Source of the DNA: Centrapalus pauciflorus
Taxonomy: Eukaryota; Streptophyta; Magnoliopsida; Asterales; Asteraceae
Direction of reading: 5' to 3'
Assembly: GCA_020465985.1 (NCBI GenBank)
Contig: JAANYP010004341.1
Span: forward strand, 62,001 to 126,000
Length of the DNA: 64,000 nucleotides
The position numbers were made by a program, and so were the translations under genes. A model generated the notes under the pieces. It was not told the origin of the DNA. It made no database searches and saw nothing but the letters and a program-made list of their open reading frames with translations. This document shows positions 48,800-61,413 of the stretch, piece after piece; position 1 is the stretch's first letter, and every line of letters starts with the position of its first letter.

Positions 48800-49526
48800 G
48801 TGGATTCAATGGAAAACCTATATGCATCGGAAAACTCGGAAACCACTTTATAGCCATCGGATCAGGTGATGCACCACGCAGAAAGTCGATGCATCACGTG
48901 GGAAATCGGTGCATTACGCGGGAATTTGGTGCATCACGCGGGAAATTTGATGCATCACGCGGGAATTGTGATGCATTTGTGGTGGTGCATGAAGGTTTTC
49001 CAAGGTTTTTCGATGCATGTTGGTTTTCCATTGAACCCACTTATATATGTGTGTGTGTGTGTGTGGGGGGGGGGGGGGGGCGCTAATGAAAGTTTAAGTC
49101 TTTTATAGAAGACCTGAAGTATTGGATGAATAAAATTAATAGTTTAATATTCAATGATAAAGTTAAATTTTAAAAAGTATCACCTTAAATTTTAAACCAT
49201 TAATTTTATTGATCTTTAGGGTTAATTCTTTTTGACATAAAAATATTTTATGTATGTTTAACTTGATATTTTGAGATTGCATTCTTTATTTTTGGCTATT
49301 TGAGATGTCTGAAAGTTTTATGTTTCTGATTTCGTATATGGTTGTTTGTAGTTTGTTTTGCATATTGAATATTTGGTTTATTTGGTTAATAAACCAAACC
49401 AAACTGAATTCAAATCTGGTTTATGTAGCTTTGACTTTGGTTTGAGATAAAAAAGAAAAATTAAAACAGAGGAAACCAAACCGAAAAAACTAATGAACCC
49501 ATAAATCAAATTGTTGATCATCCCTA
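48352..49526. mobile_element. hAT-like element with nested (TA)n and MITE
   Basis: The left end TAAGGGTGGGCAA and right end GATCATCCCTA are approximate inverted complements. The flanks contain paired ccgaaaaccaaactaaatc/ggaaaccaaaccg words like those of 206-887. Nested inside are a long TA/TGTA tract (48525-48796) and the CpG-rich MITE (48797-49040), followed by short GT and G runs. Flanking octamers acaaatag and aaaataag match poorly, so the boundaries are moderately secure. Confidence 0.5.
48525..49080. mobile_element. (TA)n-embedded MITE with 21-bp CpG-rich repeats, copy 2
   Basis: The core 48797-49040 is inverted relative to 26655-26902 and very similar. Its ends are gggtggattcaatggaaaac and gttttccattgaacccac. 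Between them are four or more 21-bp units of the form gatgcatcacgcgggaattt. To its left is about 270 bases of TA repeat interrupted by TG/CA steps (tatatgtgtata); to its right (TA), (TG)n and a G13-type run. Several long open frames across it are microsatellite artefacts. Confidence 0.82.
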
Positions 49527-50936
49527 AAAATAAGTAGTCTTGTATTTCATTCGACTTATTACATTATTATATATATTATATATACACACACATCAATACC
49601 TATAACTTTAATAAATAAAATATATTAAGAATCAAAACCAACAACAACAATGTGTTGAGTTGAGTATATAAATTAAAATCTCTTTTTTTACTATATGAAG
49701 GGTAGTATGGTATTTATGTACAACTTTTTATGTTGACCAATGTAATCGACCAAAAGGAACAAATCTTAGTGTGTACTGTGTAAGAGGCGTTGGTGTAGTG
49801 ATTGAGTATGAAACTTCACAAATCAAGTGAGGACCACACCACATCTTGACCAATTGAATCAATCAATTACTTGCCACCTATCATAACTATATATTACTAA
49901 CCCCATTCTATTTCTATCTATACATACACCTTTAATTAAATTATTCAACACACTTTATATTTTCATTTACCTCCAGATATATTTTATTTTGGACCCTTCA
50001 TTTGTGTCATTCAATGCCATATATCTAATCTTTCTCTTTGTATTTTTAAGTAATTTGTTCTATAAATATTAAATATATGTATAATGTTACTTTTTGCAAA
50101 TAAGCATAAGGCACAACCACATGGTGATGTGATGTTTTTGCTCTCTATACATGAACATCAACATGTACATGTAACACAATCACACATTGACACAAGAACA
50201 CCAATCATCCCATGTTTTTTTTATCAAACCAATCACATTCTATTTTAATATTACTCATGTCTGATTTGACTAGTCATTTGAATGTCAAATCCTATTAGAA
50301 TGATAGAAAACTCTAAAAGCCTTATAACATGATCATGTTTTATTACCCTTCTTTTCAATTTGAAATTTCATGGATGGCACAGTGCTCGCAAGTACGCATA
50401 CATGTGAAAACAACAATGACATTGGTTATATATCGAACATCTATCTCTGTTAGTAACAACGAGTTGTTATACGTTGACAACCATATAAAAAGAATTGGTC
50501 CCCCATCTAGTAAAAAAAAAAAAGCTATGGGTTAACACTCTCGTGAGCTTTAAGATAGACTTCTAGCTTCTATGCATGATAAATCTTTTTTAATCAGATC
50601 ACATATAGAACAAAAGTACATTCGTCTCACAATCATTTCCTAATTAGTTGGTCATGTATGAAGAATTAATGAATCAGAGAAAAACTCGTATTAATGTTTC
50701 TTTACCTACACGTTCAATAACAATATTGCACTATATCAAAACATTAATTACAATATTCATTTTACATAATTGACTAGTTCAATTTAGAAAAACAACAGTC
50801 ATACTTCATTAATTTTTATGTATACAAAAAACCTAACAACATTAACAACTATATTTTGATTTTTAGACGATAATAAATGTAAGTTTTGGTAATTAATCCA
50901 AGAAGATTCAAAATTATTTGATTTCAAATAATTGAT
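49527..50936. other. Upstream region of the STICHEL-like gene
   Basis: No gene or bounded transposon seen. It presumably contains the promoter; no motif stands out. Confidence 0.4.
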
Positions 50937-51239
50937 TTGATTCACTCACACAAACAAAAGCACACAGGGCGGTTTATTTGCAAGTGTCAAGTTCCCAGGC
51001 ACAATTGTCAGCAGCACAGCAGCCTCTTACATCACCCCCATGCTCCCCTGCTCTCTCATTCTCTCTCTAAAACAAGCATCTTCAGTCTCTGTTGTTTACT
51101 AGCAAACACTAGACCCATTTTAGCCCTTGTGCCTTCTACAAAACCCTTTTTTAGCTTTGTTGCCCCCACATTAAGAGATTCAAGTGTGTGCCACCTCCTT
51201 CGAAGAAACCCCTCGTGAAGTCGATGTAAAAGATCTGAG

Positions 51240-51908
51240 ATTTAATGAAGGAAACGGGTCGCTCGCAACTTTGCCTCTAATTCAGGTGAATTAAGTCGTT
51301 TCCTGTGAAATTTCTTATTTGTCTCTTTTTAATTGATCATAAAGCAAACTCGAATTCAATTCCTTCACAGATTTACAAACTGTTGATTCTTGTGAAGTGG
51401 GTGGGTGTTGGAAGCTTTAAAGATTGCATTTTTAAGCGTTTCTTGAAATCCGGTTTTGTTTATTTCATTGGGTTAACATGAAAACTGTTTTTTTAGGTTT
51501 CTGTTTTTATTAATTTTTTTAAATAGCGGGTTTAGCTCATTTAAGTCTTGAATCTCAAGTTGTTACAAGAATTGACTGTGAAAATGCCTAGTTGATTTGA
51601 GTGTAGGATTATTTGATTAATTTGTTTATATGGGCGGATTTGTATGTGAGGGGTTAGGCATCACTGATTTTGGATTGTAATTAGGATGCTAAAATGTTCA
51701 ATGATTCAATTAAAAGATGAATTAGGTTTTGGGGGCATTAATTTGGCTTTCAATATTTTGATTTTGGTATGATTTTGTTTGATTACTGATTATGCTGTGA
51801 TTAAGAAGATGTGGGTTTTTGTCATTTTAATGGGTGTAAGTGTTTGACATAAATGAGAAACAAAATGCCATATTTTCTGATATCTTTCCTTGATTGTTGG
51901 CTCACCAG
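51240..51908 (+). promoter_or_regulatory. 5'UTR of the STICHEL-like gene: uORF and leader intron
   Basis: A consensus donor (ttcag|gtgaat, intron from 51286) and acceptor (ctcaccag|aattgg, exon from 51909) define a 623-bp leader intron ending nine bases before the start codon. In the upstream exon a complete uORF at 51245-51280 encodes MKETGRSQLCL and stops five bases before the donor. CT-rich sequence at 51050-51070 may mark the 5'UTR or core promoter. The transcription start is unknown. Confidence 0.55.
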
Positions 51909-51917
51909 AATTGGATC

Positions 51918-54900
51918 ATGACCAAAGTTGTTCGTGATCGAATACTTAAGGATGCTAATGGTGATATTAGTGATCATCTACGCAACCATATCCATCTAAC
52001 AAACTGTATTCACTTGAAAAACCATATGCATAAGAATAGCCCTATAATGGCCGATAGGTCCCTTATTAGGGACCTCGTTGTTCTTCAAAGGTCACGATCT
52101 TTGAGGGATCCTTCTATGAGTCCGCCCCCGTTTCAGTCTCCATCGGCCCTTGATCTGCAACCCAAAAGGGTTGAAAAAGATGGTGGTGGCGGCGGCAATG
52201 GAAGACGGTCTATTGGTGTATCGGGCAACTCGTCATCAAATGTTATGGGCACAGGTGATGTAGTTCGTAGAAGAAACAAGAAAGAAGAATTGAGCGGGAG
52301 AAGTTTTGGTTCTGGTTTTGTCGGAAGCAAGGATGATTCTCCATTAGATGCTGCCAGTTTGGCTCGTGATATTTATCCAGGGAGTTCGGATAACAGAAGT
52401 AAACAAAAAGGGCGGAAAAGTAAGCAAGATGATCATGCCAAGACTCTTTCTCAGCAATTAAATGATGTCCCGATCGATAGCGACAATGTAGCTTCGTCGC
52501 ATAATCGTTTACATGGAAGGCAAAGTGGCATGGAGGGCGAATCCAGCATTCATAGTCATGGTCTTAGCAAGGTAAAAAGACGAAGGTTGCGAGGTGGAAG
52601 GAGAGTTTCTCGGCCGGCCAAAAACGAGATGTCAATGGCTTCTAATTTAGTAGCTCACGGAGCATCACATTCAAAACATCATATAGAGGACAGACAAGTT
52701 GAATACGGTGGTGATCAGAATATGAGCGGGGGTCCAAGAAATGGATGCGGGATTCCGTGGAATTGGTCGAGGATCCATGATAGGGGAAAGTCTTTTCTTG
52801 ATATAGCAGGAAGAAGTCTCTCCTGTGGTTTATCGGACTCACGATCAAAAAGAGGTGGTCCACGAGACTCTATTCAAATGCCCGTTATGTCTGATCACTC
52901 GAGCTCATCCACAAATGGAGAATCACTGCCTTTATTGATGGATGGTTCTCAAGAAAGTGCCGAAAACCCCGCTGCATGGGTGCATGATTATTCTGGTGAA
53001 TTGGGGCTTTACGCCGATAACCTATTGAATAGCGAGCTCGACTCGGATCTTGCTTCAGAAGCTCGATCTCATGACCAAAGACGCAAGCTTCGATCTCGTG
53101 ACAATACACGGCACCAGAATCTCACTCAAAAGTACATGCCGAGAACATTCCGAGATCTGGTCGGACAGAATTTGGCTGTACAAGCTCTCTCCAACGCCAT
53201 TGCCAAAAAGAAAGTTGGTTTGCTTTACATATTTTACGGGCCTCATGGGACAGGAAAGACCTCATGTGCACGTATATTTGCTAGAGCGCTAACCTGCCAA
53301 TCGTTAGATCATCCAAAACCGTGCGGTTATTGCAACTCTTGTGTGGCACATGATATGGGCAAGAGCCGTAGCATAAGAGAAGTGGGTCCGATGAATAATC
53401 TCGGGTACAAGGGTATTATGGAACTTATCGAACATATGATCATTTCTCAGCTACCATCACAGTATCGAGTGTTCATCATCGATGATTGTGATAATTTGCC
53501 TCCAGATTGTTGGAGTGCCATATCTAAGGTTATTGATCGAGCTCCCAGGCGTATGGTTTTTGTACTAGTCAATTCAAGTCTTGACGTTTTGCCACATATA
53601 ATCATTTCCAGGTGTCAGAAGTTCTTTTTTCCGAAGTTGAAGGATGCCGATATTATCTATACGTTACAATGGATATCAACCAAAGAAGATTTTGAAATCG
53701 ATAAAGATGCATTGAAGCTTATAGCCTCGAGATCTGATGGATCCCTGAGGGATGCTGAAATGACACTCGAGCAGCTGAGTCTACTCGGACAAAGAATTTC
53801 AGTTCCTCTCGTCCAAGAGCTGGTATTTTCTTCGTCTTATATTCTTTATATACTTGTGATATAAATAGCAAAGCACTTTCACATCATTTTGAACAGTAGA
53901 GTAGTTTAGTAACAAATTTAAGCTCTAGGAACTAATTTATAAGTTTAGTTGCCTCTTTATGATCATTAATTATGCGTATGTAATTCCCAGGTTGGACTTA
54001 TATCCGATGACAAGTTAGTCGATCTCCTCGATTTTGCATTATCGGCAGATACGGTGAACACAGTGAAACATTTACGAGAAATTATGGAGTCTGGTGTCGA
54101 GCCTTTAGCTTTAATGTCACAACTTGCAACCGTTATAACTGATATTCTTGCCGGTAGTTACAATTTTATAAGAGAAAGACCAAGACGGAAGTTTTTCAGG
54201 CGACAAGCTCGTAAGTCTGGCTCTTCTTTGAGTTCCTACATTTTTAATGCTGCCACACTCTCTTACTTAATTTGTGCTCTTTTCTTTCAGTATCTAAAGA
54301 AGATATGGAGAAGCTGCGATTAGCACTGAAGACATTATCTGAAGCAGAAAAGCAGCTCAGGATGTCGAACGACAAATTGACGTGGTTGACGGCTGCTTTA
54401 TTGCAGCTTGCTCCCGATCAGCAATACGTGTTACCGACATCCTCTGCGGATACCAGCATCAATCATAGTCCTTCAGGATTGAATAATGCCGGTGGAAGAG
54501 ATGGATTCAGGAAAAGTAACTTTGAGCATGCTGAGATGATTGGCAGTCAAAGGGGAGTTTCGAAAAACGTAGGAAACTCGAGCAGCATTCATACGACAAT
54601 GAAAGAAGGTATCTATCGACAGGAAATTGAAGAAATTTGGTTGGAGGTGCTCGAGAATATTCAGATACATAGCATAAAAGAGTTCTTGTATCATGAAGGA
54701 AAGATGACATCACTCAGTTTCGGCGCAGGTATTGATACCGTACACTTTACTTGTGCTTTATTTACTACAAGGGAGCGTTTGGTTCCTAGATTCCTTCTCC
54801 TTATGAAGGAATTCGATGGAAAAGAAATAAACAATTCATTCTCGTGACATGTTTAGCTGTCAATTCCATGGAATGACAATTCCCTTTCAAATAAAAAAAT

Positions 54901-57060
54901 TCTCTCCAATAAAGGGATGTGTTTGTCATGGCGGGCTGTTAAAGTATAAACATTCTATTTCCATTTCCATGTCTTCTCTTAACCCAACCCCACCTATCCT
55001 ACCTATACCTTATCCACCCCACCCCACCTATCCCATCCTAACCCCCACCCAACCATGCCTTACCTAACCACCAATTTACCTATCTTGCTAAACTTACCAC
55101 ATCTCTTTTCATCCTTTACACCCTACCCCACCCCACCCAACACTCATACCCTGAGCACCTTACTCTACCACCGAATTACCACCCATCAAACTTATCACAT
55201 CTCTTCACATACTTATGCTACACTCACCCACCCTACCTCACCCACCACACCAACCTAACCCTACCACCAGTTTACTCACCCATCAAACTTATCACATCTC
55301 TACCCACCCTTATATGCCTACCATACCATACCCCAACCCCACTCCCTACTCTACCCTACCACACATCCCTTCCTATCTTTACATTACACCCACCCACCCT
55401 ATTTGATATCATCCTACCATTCATTTTTCTATAAAAGTCATTAATAATATCTTTTGGTAGTTTGTCACAATCATACTTTAATTACTTTGACAGATTTATC
55501 AAACCTATTTGATATCATCCTACCAACCAAACAAGTTATAGTGTATGGATTCAGACAGATGCCATACCTTCTAGAACTCTTTTTCATTGACAGATTCCAT
55601 ATCTTGAGTAAACATTCTGTGAACTAAACGTTGCCTAAATATTATCTTTTCGAGCTTAGGGTATTTTGGTCATTCTGTTTTTTTTGTCTTATGAGTCGAA
55701 CCGGTGAAATGGTAAAAGCTGGGAGGAAACGGGTCGAAAGTAGCCTAAAGCATATTCATACCCTCTTTTAAAAGTTGAAAACGTTAAGTATAGCTTCATT
55801 TTGCAGCCCCAACTGTTCAACTCATCTTCACTTCACATGTAACGAAATCGAAGGCAGAGAAATTCAAAACACACATTCTGAAAGCATTTGAGCATGTTCT
55901 TGGATCACCCGTTACCATCGAAATCAGAAGCGAATCGAGGAAAGAAGCCGGAAAAGGACGTGATATGCAACTCACGTTACCTGCATCCCAAGAAGACTCC
56001 TACGCAATTCGAAGAAGTGAGATTGTTGAAGTAGAGGCTTCTCCTAGAGAAGCAAAAGCGAAGTTGCATATCGAAAACAGAGAAAAAGTAGAAGCAACTC
56101 CGTCTCATAAGAATTCAGGCGTCGGTTCTCAACGAAGATTAGGGGAACAGAATCAATCTATGAGTCTCGTCAGAGGTAAAGTGTCTCTTGCAAATGTAAT
56201 CCAGCAGGCAGAGTCGCAAAGAAATGGTTGGTCCTCACGCAAAGCTGTTTCCATTGCCGAAAAACTCGAACAAGAGAATCTGTAAGCTGCCTTTTCTCCT
56301 CTAGAATATAGCTATATGATCTTATTCTTTCTTTGGTTGCCATTGTTTGACATTTAAGGTAAAACTTGTGTTTGCGAAATTTATAAATACTATTTTATTA
56401 TTTTACATCTGGATGTTGTACTTCTTGTACATCATAATATTAAGTGTTAATAACATTTAAGGGCAGGCAAAAACTTATCATTCCTAATTTCATGCTTAGT
56501 CCAAAGCTCGTTTTTTTAGTCGCATGTTAATACGATAAATCTTTGAAGTGACTTGGTTTTATTTTTATAAATTGCAGGAGAATGGAACCGAGATCAAGAA
56601 GTTTGTTGTGCTGGAAGGCATCTAGAGTTGCCCGTCGGAAGGTAATGAGCAAATTTTGGTTACTAATTTATCATGGTAATGTTACTCCACTTGTGAGCCA
56701 AAGTCAACAGGTTTGTGGCATTTGCAATATGCAAGAGAAAGGTTGCATAAGAACACTTTTCGCTAACCCAAAAACAATTAGGTGTCGTTTGGATTGCATG
56801 AATTTAAAATGATAGGATTTTAAAATAATTAGGGGGATGAGTGGATTATGAAAGGAGATAGTGAGGAATACGAAATGCTAAATGAAGCTAAATCCTTCAT
56901 TTTTAGTTTTTTTTCCTCATCTTTGTGGATGCATTGAATCTCACTACAGATGTCTATGTATATGCAGATTTCTCGATTAAAATTTAGACCGAGAAAGCCA
57001 CGGGCTCTGCTGAGATACGTCTCTTGTGGAAGGTGTCTTTCAACTAGATCACCGAGGTAA
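51918..57060 (+). CDS. STICHEL-like 3/4-type AAA+ protein (DNA pol III gamma/tau-like)
   Basis: Plant STICHEL-family proteins contain a bacterial clamp-loader-like ATPase module; STICHEL itself controls trichome branching in Arabidopsis. Six coding exons, 51918-53822, 53991-54210, 54291-54728, 55807-56281, 56578-56641 and 56968-57060, are all GT-AG and in phase: 3195 nt, 1064 aa. The Met at 51918 is chosen because MTKVVRDRILKDANGDISDH is the conserved family start. Walker A GPHGTGKT is at 441-448, zinc cysteines 460, 469, 472 and 475, the Walker B-like FIIDDCD at 519-525, ISRCQ at 563-567, and GSLRDAE at 608-614. Before it lies a basic stretch KVKRRRLRGGRR (219-230), possibly a nuclear localisation signal. 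The C-terminal part includes EEIWLEVLENIQIHSIKEFL and ends SCGRCLSTRSPR. Intron 3 (54729-55806) holds a MITE. Subgroup 3/4 is by memory. Confidence 0.94.
54771..55635. mobile_element. Tourist-like element with C-rich interior in a STICHEL-like gene intron
   Basis: The ends gggagcgtttggttcctaga and tctgtgaactaaacgttgcc are imperfect inverted complements, of the GTTTGGTT type seen in the other Tourist-like elements. Flanking triplets are caa and taa. At 865 bp it is long for a MITE because of the C-rich repeats inside (54978-55400). It lies wholly within the intron 54729-55806, in the spliced-out part. Confidence 0.65.
54978..55400. repeat. Almost G-free C/A/T repeat block
   Basis: Over 400 bases the sense strand is nearly devoid of G, dominated by cccacc, ctacc and ctaacc words. 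Superimposed on this are three imperfect ~97-100-bp repeats starting near 55068, 55168 and 55265 (caccaatttacc, caccgaattacc, caccagtttactc, each leading to acttatcacatctct-type text). The antisense strand has closely spaced G runs (ggtggggtggggtgg at 55014-55028). Confidence 0.8.
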
Positions 57061-57824
57061 TACAAAAATGCGTAGAGCGACTTCAATTATAAGCGTCAAT
57101 TCATCGGTTCAGTTAGTATTTGTTAATAAGAGTCAGAAAACTCCAAGAACAATGGGAAGGCAAATGTGCATTTTTCTTTTTATATATTTCCTAGTTTTCA
57201 ATGTTGTTTATAGGCCTTTTGTAGTTGTAAACAATTGTATTCTTTGATGATATTGCAACTCTTTTTTCTTTTTACCGTAGAAAGTCTGGTTTCGTAAATC
57301 TGTTTATCAAACGGCATCCAAAATAAATATAAGTTTGGCTAAGTCGATAGCAGATAAAAAGACCAAACACCCGATTCAAGTTTCTATTTCTCTTTGGATG
57401 CAAAAATAGTGAAGTTGATGATAGTCAATGGAAAGCTTTGACTGGTCAAGAACACAAAATTAAAAAAAGTCAAAGGACTCTTGGGATCCAAATAAAGTGA
57501 TGGAGACATGATTTTTTAATTTATGGGAGTCAAAAGATGTTTTAATTTGATTTGGGGGGGGGGGGGGGGGGGGGTTCTTTGATTGTGAAATGTAGCTTAG
57601 CTCCATCCTTTTGGCTTTTGCATTCTTCATGGTCACGGAAATGTCGATACCAAGTATTTGCACATTTTTACTTTTTAAGCATTTGAACCTAACACTAGTC
57701 GAGTCTATGCCATGTTTTAAATAATGGAGTTTATAACTTTATATTGGTGAGTTTTCAAGTCAACTCATTTTTAACATACTATTTTTGTGTCAATTTATGT
57801 TCATCATATATTTCATGCTATTGG
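57061..57824. other. STICHEL-like 3' flank with G22-type run
   Basis: The first few hundred bases likely hold the 3'UTR. A homopolymeric G run of about 22 bases lies at 57553-57574. There is no further gene. Confidence 0.5.
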
Positions 57825-58515
57825 AGCATTGGGTGAAGGCTGAAGGGCTTCGGCTTTGCCACATAGGCTTGAGGCTGCCGGGTACACCACTCCTCTCATT
57901 TGGCCCGCCTTTCACCCACCGGCTCCTTTTATTTATTTATTTTTTAAATTTTCACTTCTTAAATTTCCTATATATTTCCCTCTCACACATTCCAATATAT
58001 ACATATCTCAACTTATATCATACTCTCTTTTACTATTTTACTTTCATTTTATTTTTATTGTGATGGATCTGTAATCGAGAAACATACAATAACATTTGAT
58101 CAAATCTCGTTGAACATATTGTACTTGCTCAAATACCAAATTCAGACGACTAATTTGTATTTTTTTTTTAATGTTCATCTACTTTTTGTAATTTTAGTTT
58201 CGTAATTTTCATTTACATAATTTTTGTTTTTATTAATTCTTATGCATTTTCTTAATTTTTAATTAGGTAATATTTAATTTTTAATCATGTAATAGTTTTA
58301 AATATTTTAGTTTTAATTTTTTTATTAATTAAAATAAATTCCTTTTAATTGAAAAATTAGGAAAAATGAAAATGTTAGAAAATATGAGTATTTTCAATTT
58401 AGAAATGTGGATAATGTGGAGAGAAAAAATCTGACGTGACACTAAGGTGTACAGAAATGTTGGAATGGTGAAAGGGTGGTATATCGTATACCCTTCACCT
58501 TTAGGCTCGTGTTTT
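57825..58515. mobile_element. Probable MITE or transposon remnant
   Basis: It starts with a GC-rich arm (gagcattgggtgaaggctga... gccacatagg...gctgccgggtacaccac) and ends ggtggtatatcgtataccc ttcacctttaggctc; gggtgaagg at the left pairs with cccttcacc at the right. The AT-rich middle is related to 41870-42170. No target duplication was verified. Confidence 0.5.
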
Positions 58516-58711
58516 AGATCATTTCGTCATTTCATATTTTAATCAAATTTAGTATATCATTTTTTCTTCACTTCGAATTTCATAAAAAAATAAAAAATAT
58601 ATTAACATCATGTATTCATGTAGTTCAAATACATATATAATTATATTACAACAAATATCAAAATATAATTATATCCAACAAATATCAAGTTTTTAACACG
58701 ATAAGCTTATG

Positions 58712-59249
58712 AGGTTTTTGCATAGAAAACATTTAAGTTAAATTATTTTTACGATTAAAACCTCCAATCATTTGTGATGTTACAAACCTCCCGAATAGAT
58801 TAAAATCTCACAGAACCTATATGCTACATGTTGCAACCAGTCTTCGACGAGTCCTCCGACGAGCATTGAGGCCTCTAACGACCATTTAGTTTCTCGTTTA
58901 AGGTTAGATGCACTTAAACCTCCAACGGTGACACCTCCACCTACGATGAAACCACCGTCGACCCTTGAAGCTTCGATTTGTTCATCATCATCTTGTTGAT
59001 TTATGTTTGTAATTTTGTCTATTAAGCTTTCAATTGTTGATTTGTTATTGATTTTTCATACGAAATTGTTTGTATATAAGATAGTTATCGGAGAAAGTGG
59101 TGGCTAGAGTAATAAAATGCATACATTTTGGGAAAAAATCACTATTTTGATAAGTTTTAGTTAGATTGGATTTTTGTAACAACAAAAATGGTTAGGGGAT
59201 TTAATCATAAAAATGGTACAACTAAAAAGTTTTTTTACATAAAAAAACC
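58712..59249. mobile_element. Inverted-repeat element, family shared with 63195-63665, copy 1
   Basis: The left arm aggtttttgcatagaaaac...tttttacgattaaaacctcc pairs with the right arm ggggatttaatcataaaaat...tttttttacataaaaaaacct. The interior is GC-richer (cgacgagtcctccgacgagc, ccaccgtcgacc) with no open frame and no protein I can recognise. Boundaries are approximate. Confidence 0.6.
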
Positions 59250-61413
59250 TAAACTAATGTGTTCTTAATAAGTCTAATGATATTTTCAATAAACTTATTA
59301 TCAAAACAAATAGGTGAGTTTCCCCCTATTGAGGAAAATGTAACAACGATATTCCATAATTATATTTCAATCAAAACATTATCAAATCCTTTCAATTTCA
59401 TTAAATTCTTACATTTGATCAATGATCAATATATGCCACTTATCAATTATTAGGATTCTTCTTTAAACAAACCACGAATACTCTCTGTCTTATCATACAT
59501 CCTTCACAACCATTGCTAACTTTAACTTCAGTTTTTACCTAAGGCGTCAAAGTATATCACCTTTTTTCCTTTACAAATCTTTATGATGATGACTTCAAGT
59601 ATATCAATAGCTTAGCAACACAAATCAAATCATATTGAACGAATACATTTGGATTGGAATATCATGAATCATATCAATTTGGATTGGTCAAATAAAAGCT
59701 CGATAAAGATCAAATAAATTATCATAAAACGTACCATCAAAGTCATAGAACTCGAGAATGAGCCAAATCTTATCTTATGTTAATTCATTCTGTATGCAAT
59801 CGTTTCTAATATAAAAACCTATGTATGAGTATAAGTATCGGCTAATGACACTTGATAACTTAAACTCATTTTCTAACATCAAAATTGAAACATCGTGCAA
59901 ATCATGACATTTCAAGGTCTAAAATAGTCAAACTTTTAAAATACAACACAACATAGCAAATCCAATACACAATTAGCTACAAGGTTTTTAAAACTAATCA
60001 TCAAGTACATAGTCTACTACCATTAAATTCATACTATATAAAAGGATAGTCTAGCTAGCCCAACTCAACTAAAACAATGATAAAATAAGTCTGGTAATAT
60101 AAGCTATATCAATAATATGTATGCAGTATGTATATGTTTGAAATGCAAGTGTATTAATTATTAATTGTCAATTGAAAAAAGTGAAAACCCATTTTTCTGA
60201 AATCAAAGTTTATATAGTTATTTAATAATAAAAACCTCAAAATTAATCATAATCAACTAATTAAGTAGAGATTAAAAAATAAATAGAGTGGTTAAACCGT
60301 TTTTGAAAATTTGAATTATTTTTTCGATAATAAAACTAATTCAGTTATGCACATAAACAATAGTTGACTGGTCAAAAATGAAATGCTAAAGCAGTAAAAT
60401 TAAATGATTAAAGATTAAACCAATTAAAAAGTAAAACTTGTTGTTTGTTCGGTTGGAAAAAAAAAATATATTAATGGTTAAGGCAAAACAACCCTGAAAG
60501 TTTGCCCTAAAATGAAAAAAAGGTATGGAAGTATGGAACATTGAGGAATTGAGGGCAGGGCACCACAAAATGCAAATACTAGCGTCTCCACCGGGGTTTT
60601 GAATTTTGACTTTATGTCACCTGTCTCTGTCTTTGACTCATTCTCTCACATTAAGACAACTCACATCTTTGACTGGTTCCTCTCCCTTTCCCCTATTCTT
60701 CTCGATTGATTTCATTAAATACTAACCATTTTTTTTTTTTTTTTTTTGGTAATACGTAACCCCAAAACCCACCGAATATCCCTATCCTATGAAACCCAAC
60801 CTTCCAATAAGAGCAAGATAATTAAAAAAACTCAATAATGTAATAAAGTTTGCCTGCAGATTTATAATTTCTTGTATTTAGTGTTTTCTTTTTTGGAAAA
60901 GGTAACAGGATACAAGCGATTACAATGTCGTCATATATAACATAAAGCTCCGAGAAGAAGCTTCCATTTTAATGTGTTAAATTGTTAGTTTTTTTTTTTT
61001 TTTTTTTTTTGTCATTATTTACTCCTACATGATGCTACTTCTTAATTAACAATTTATAGTAAGCAGTTCAGTGCTACATTTAAATAATATTTTAATTTAT
61101 TATTATTTAAAGTTGTATAAATAAATAATTAATGTAACTCTTAAACTATGTATAAAAAGAAGTGTTATAATTTCTTGTTTATATTATTGAAATAAAAATT
61201 ACTAATTACATTATATTTATTAGAAGATAAAATCTCATGTTTTGGTGAAAAATACTTTTTAATTTCTTTTCAAAAGAAAAAAAAAACTTGTTAAATTTTC
61301 ATTAAAACCATCTAGAAACGAAACTGTTCAGTAACGTACGTTCTATTCATATTCTACAGTCACCAAGCACATGAAAGTCATGTTATTTATTTATTTATTT
61401 ATATTTCTTTATG
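59250..61413. other. Gene-free AT-rich region
   Basis: No gene or bounded transposon. Poly-T runs near 60730-60748 and 60988-61010 may mark retroposon tails. The interval 60590-60720 is C/T-rich (ctctgtctttgactcattctc) but leads into no coding sequence. The short open frames have no recognisable features. Confidence 0.4.

Noticed and set aside
48486..49108. Several overlapping 80-174 codon frames on both strands
   Set aside because: They are the same kind of artefact from TA, TG and G runs around the second MITE copy.
50937..51218. 93-codon frame upstream of the STICHEL-like gene
   Set aside because: Composition is that of a CT-rich leader; the family start is clearly the Met at 51918 and there is no splice that joins this frame in phase with conserved residues.
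53841..53864. C-terminal end of the long STICHEL-like frame as a true protein terminus
   Set aside because: The frame runs through a GT donor at 53823 into intron sequence; the next exon (from 53991) continues the conserved protein in phase.
54849..55406. Pro/Thr-rich open frames in the C-rich block
   Set aside because: They arise because the block has almost no G, hence few TAG/TGA stops; the block is within an intron and a transposon.
57026..57247. 73-codon frame at the end of the STICHEL-like gene
   Set aside because: It is in a different frame from the last exon (56968-57060), which ends in a stop after CLSTRSPR.
57553..57574. G22 run as a functional quadruplex or telomere-like element
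   Set aside because: A homopolymer run of this length is more simply slippage; length may be unreliable in the assembly.
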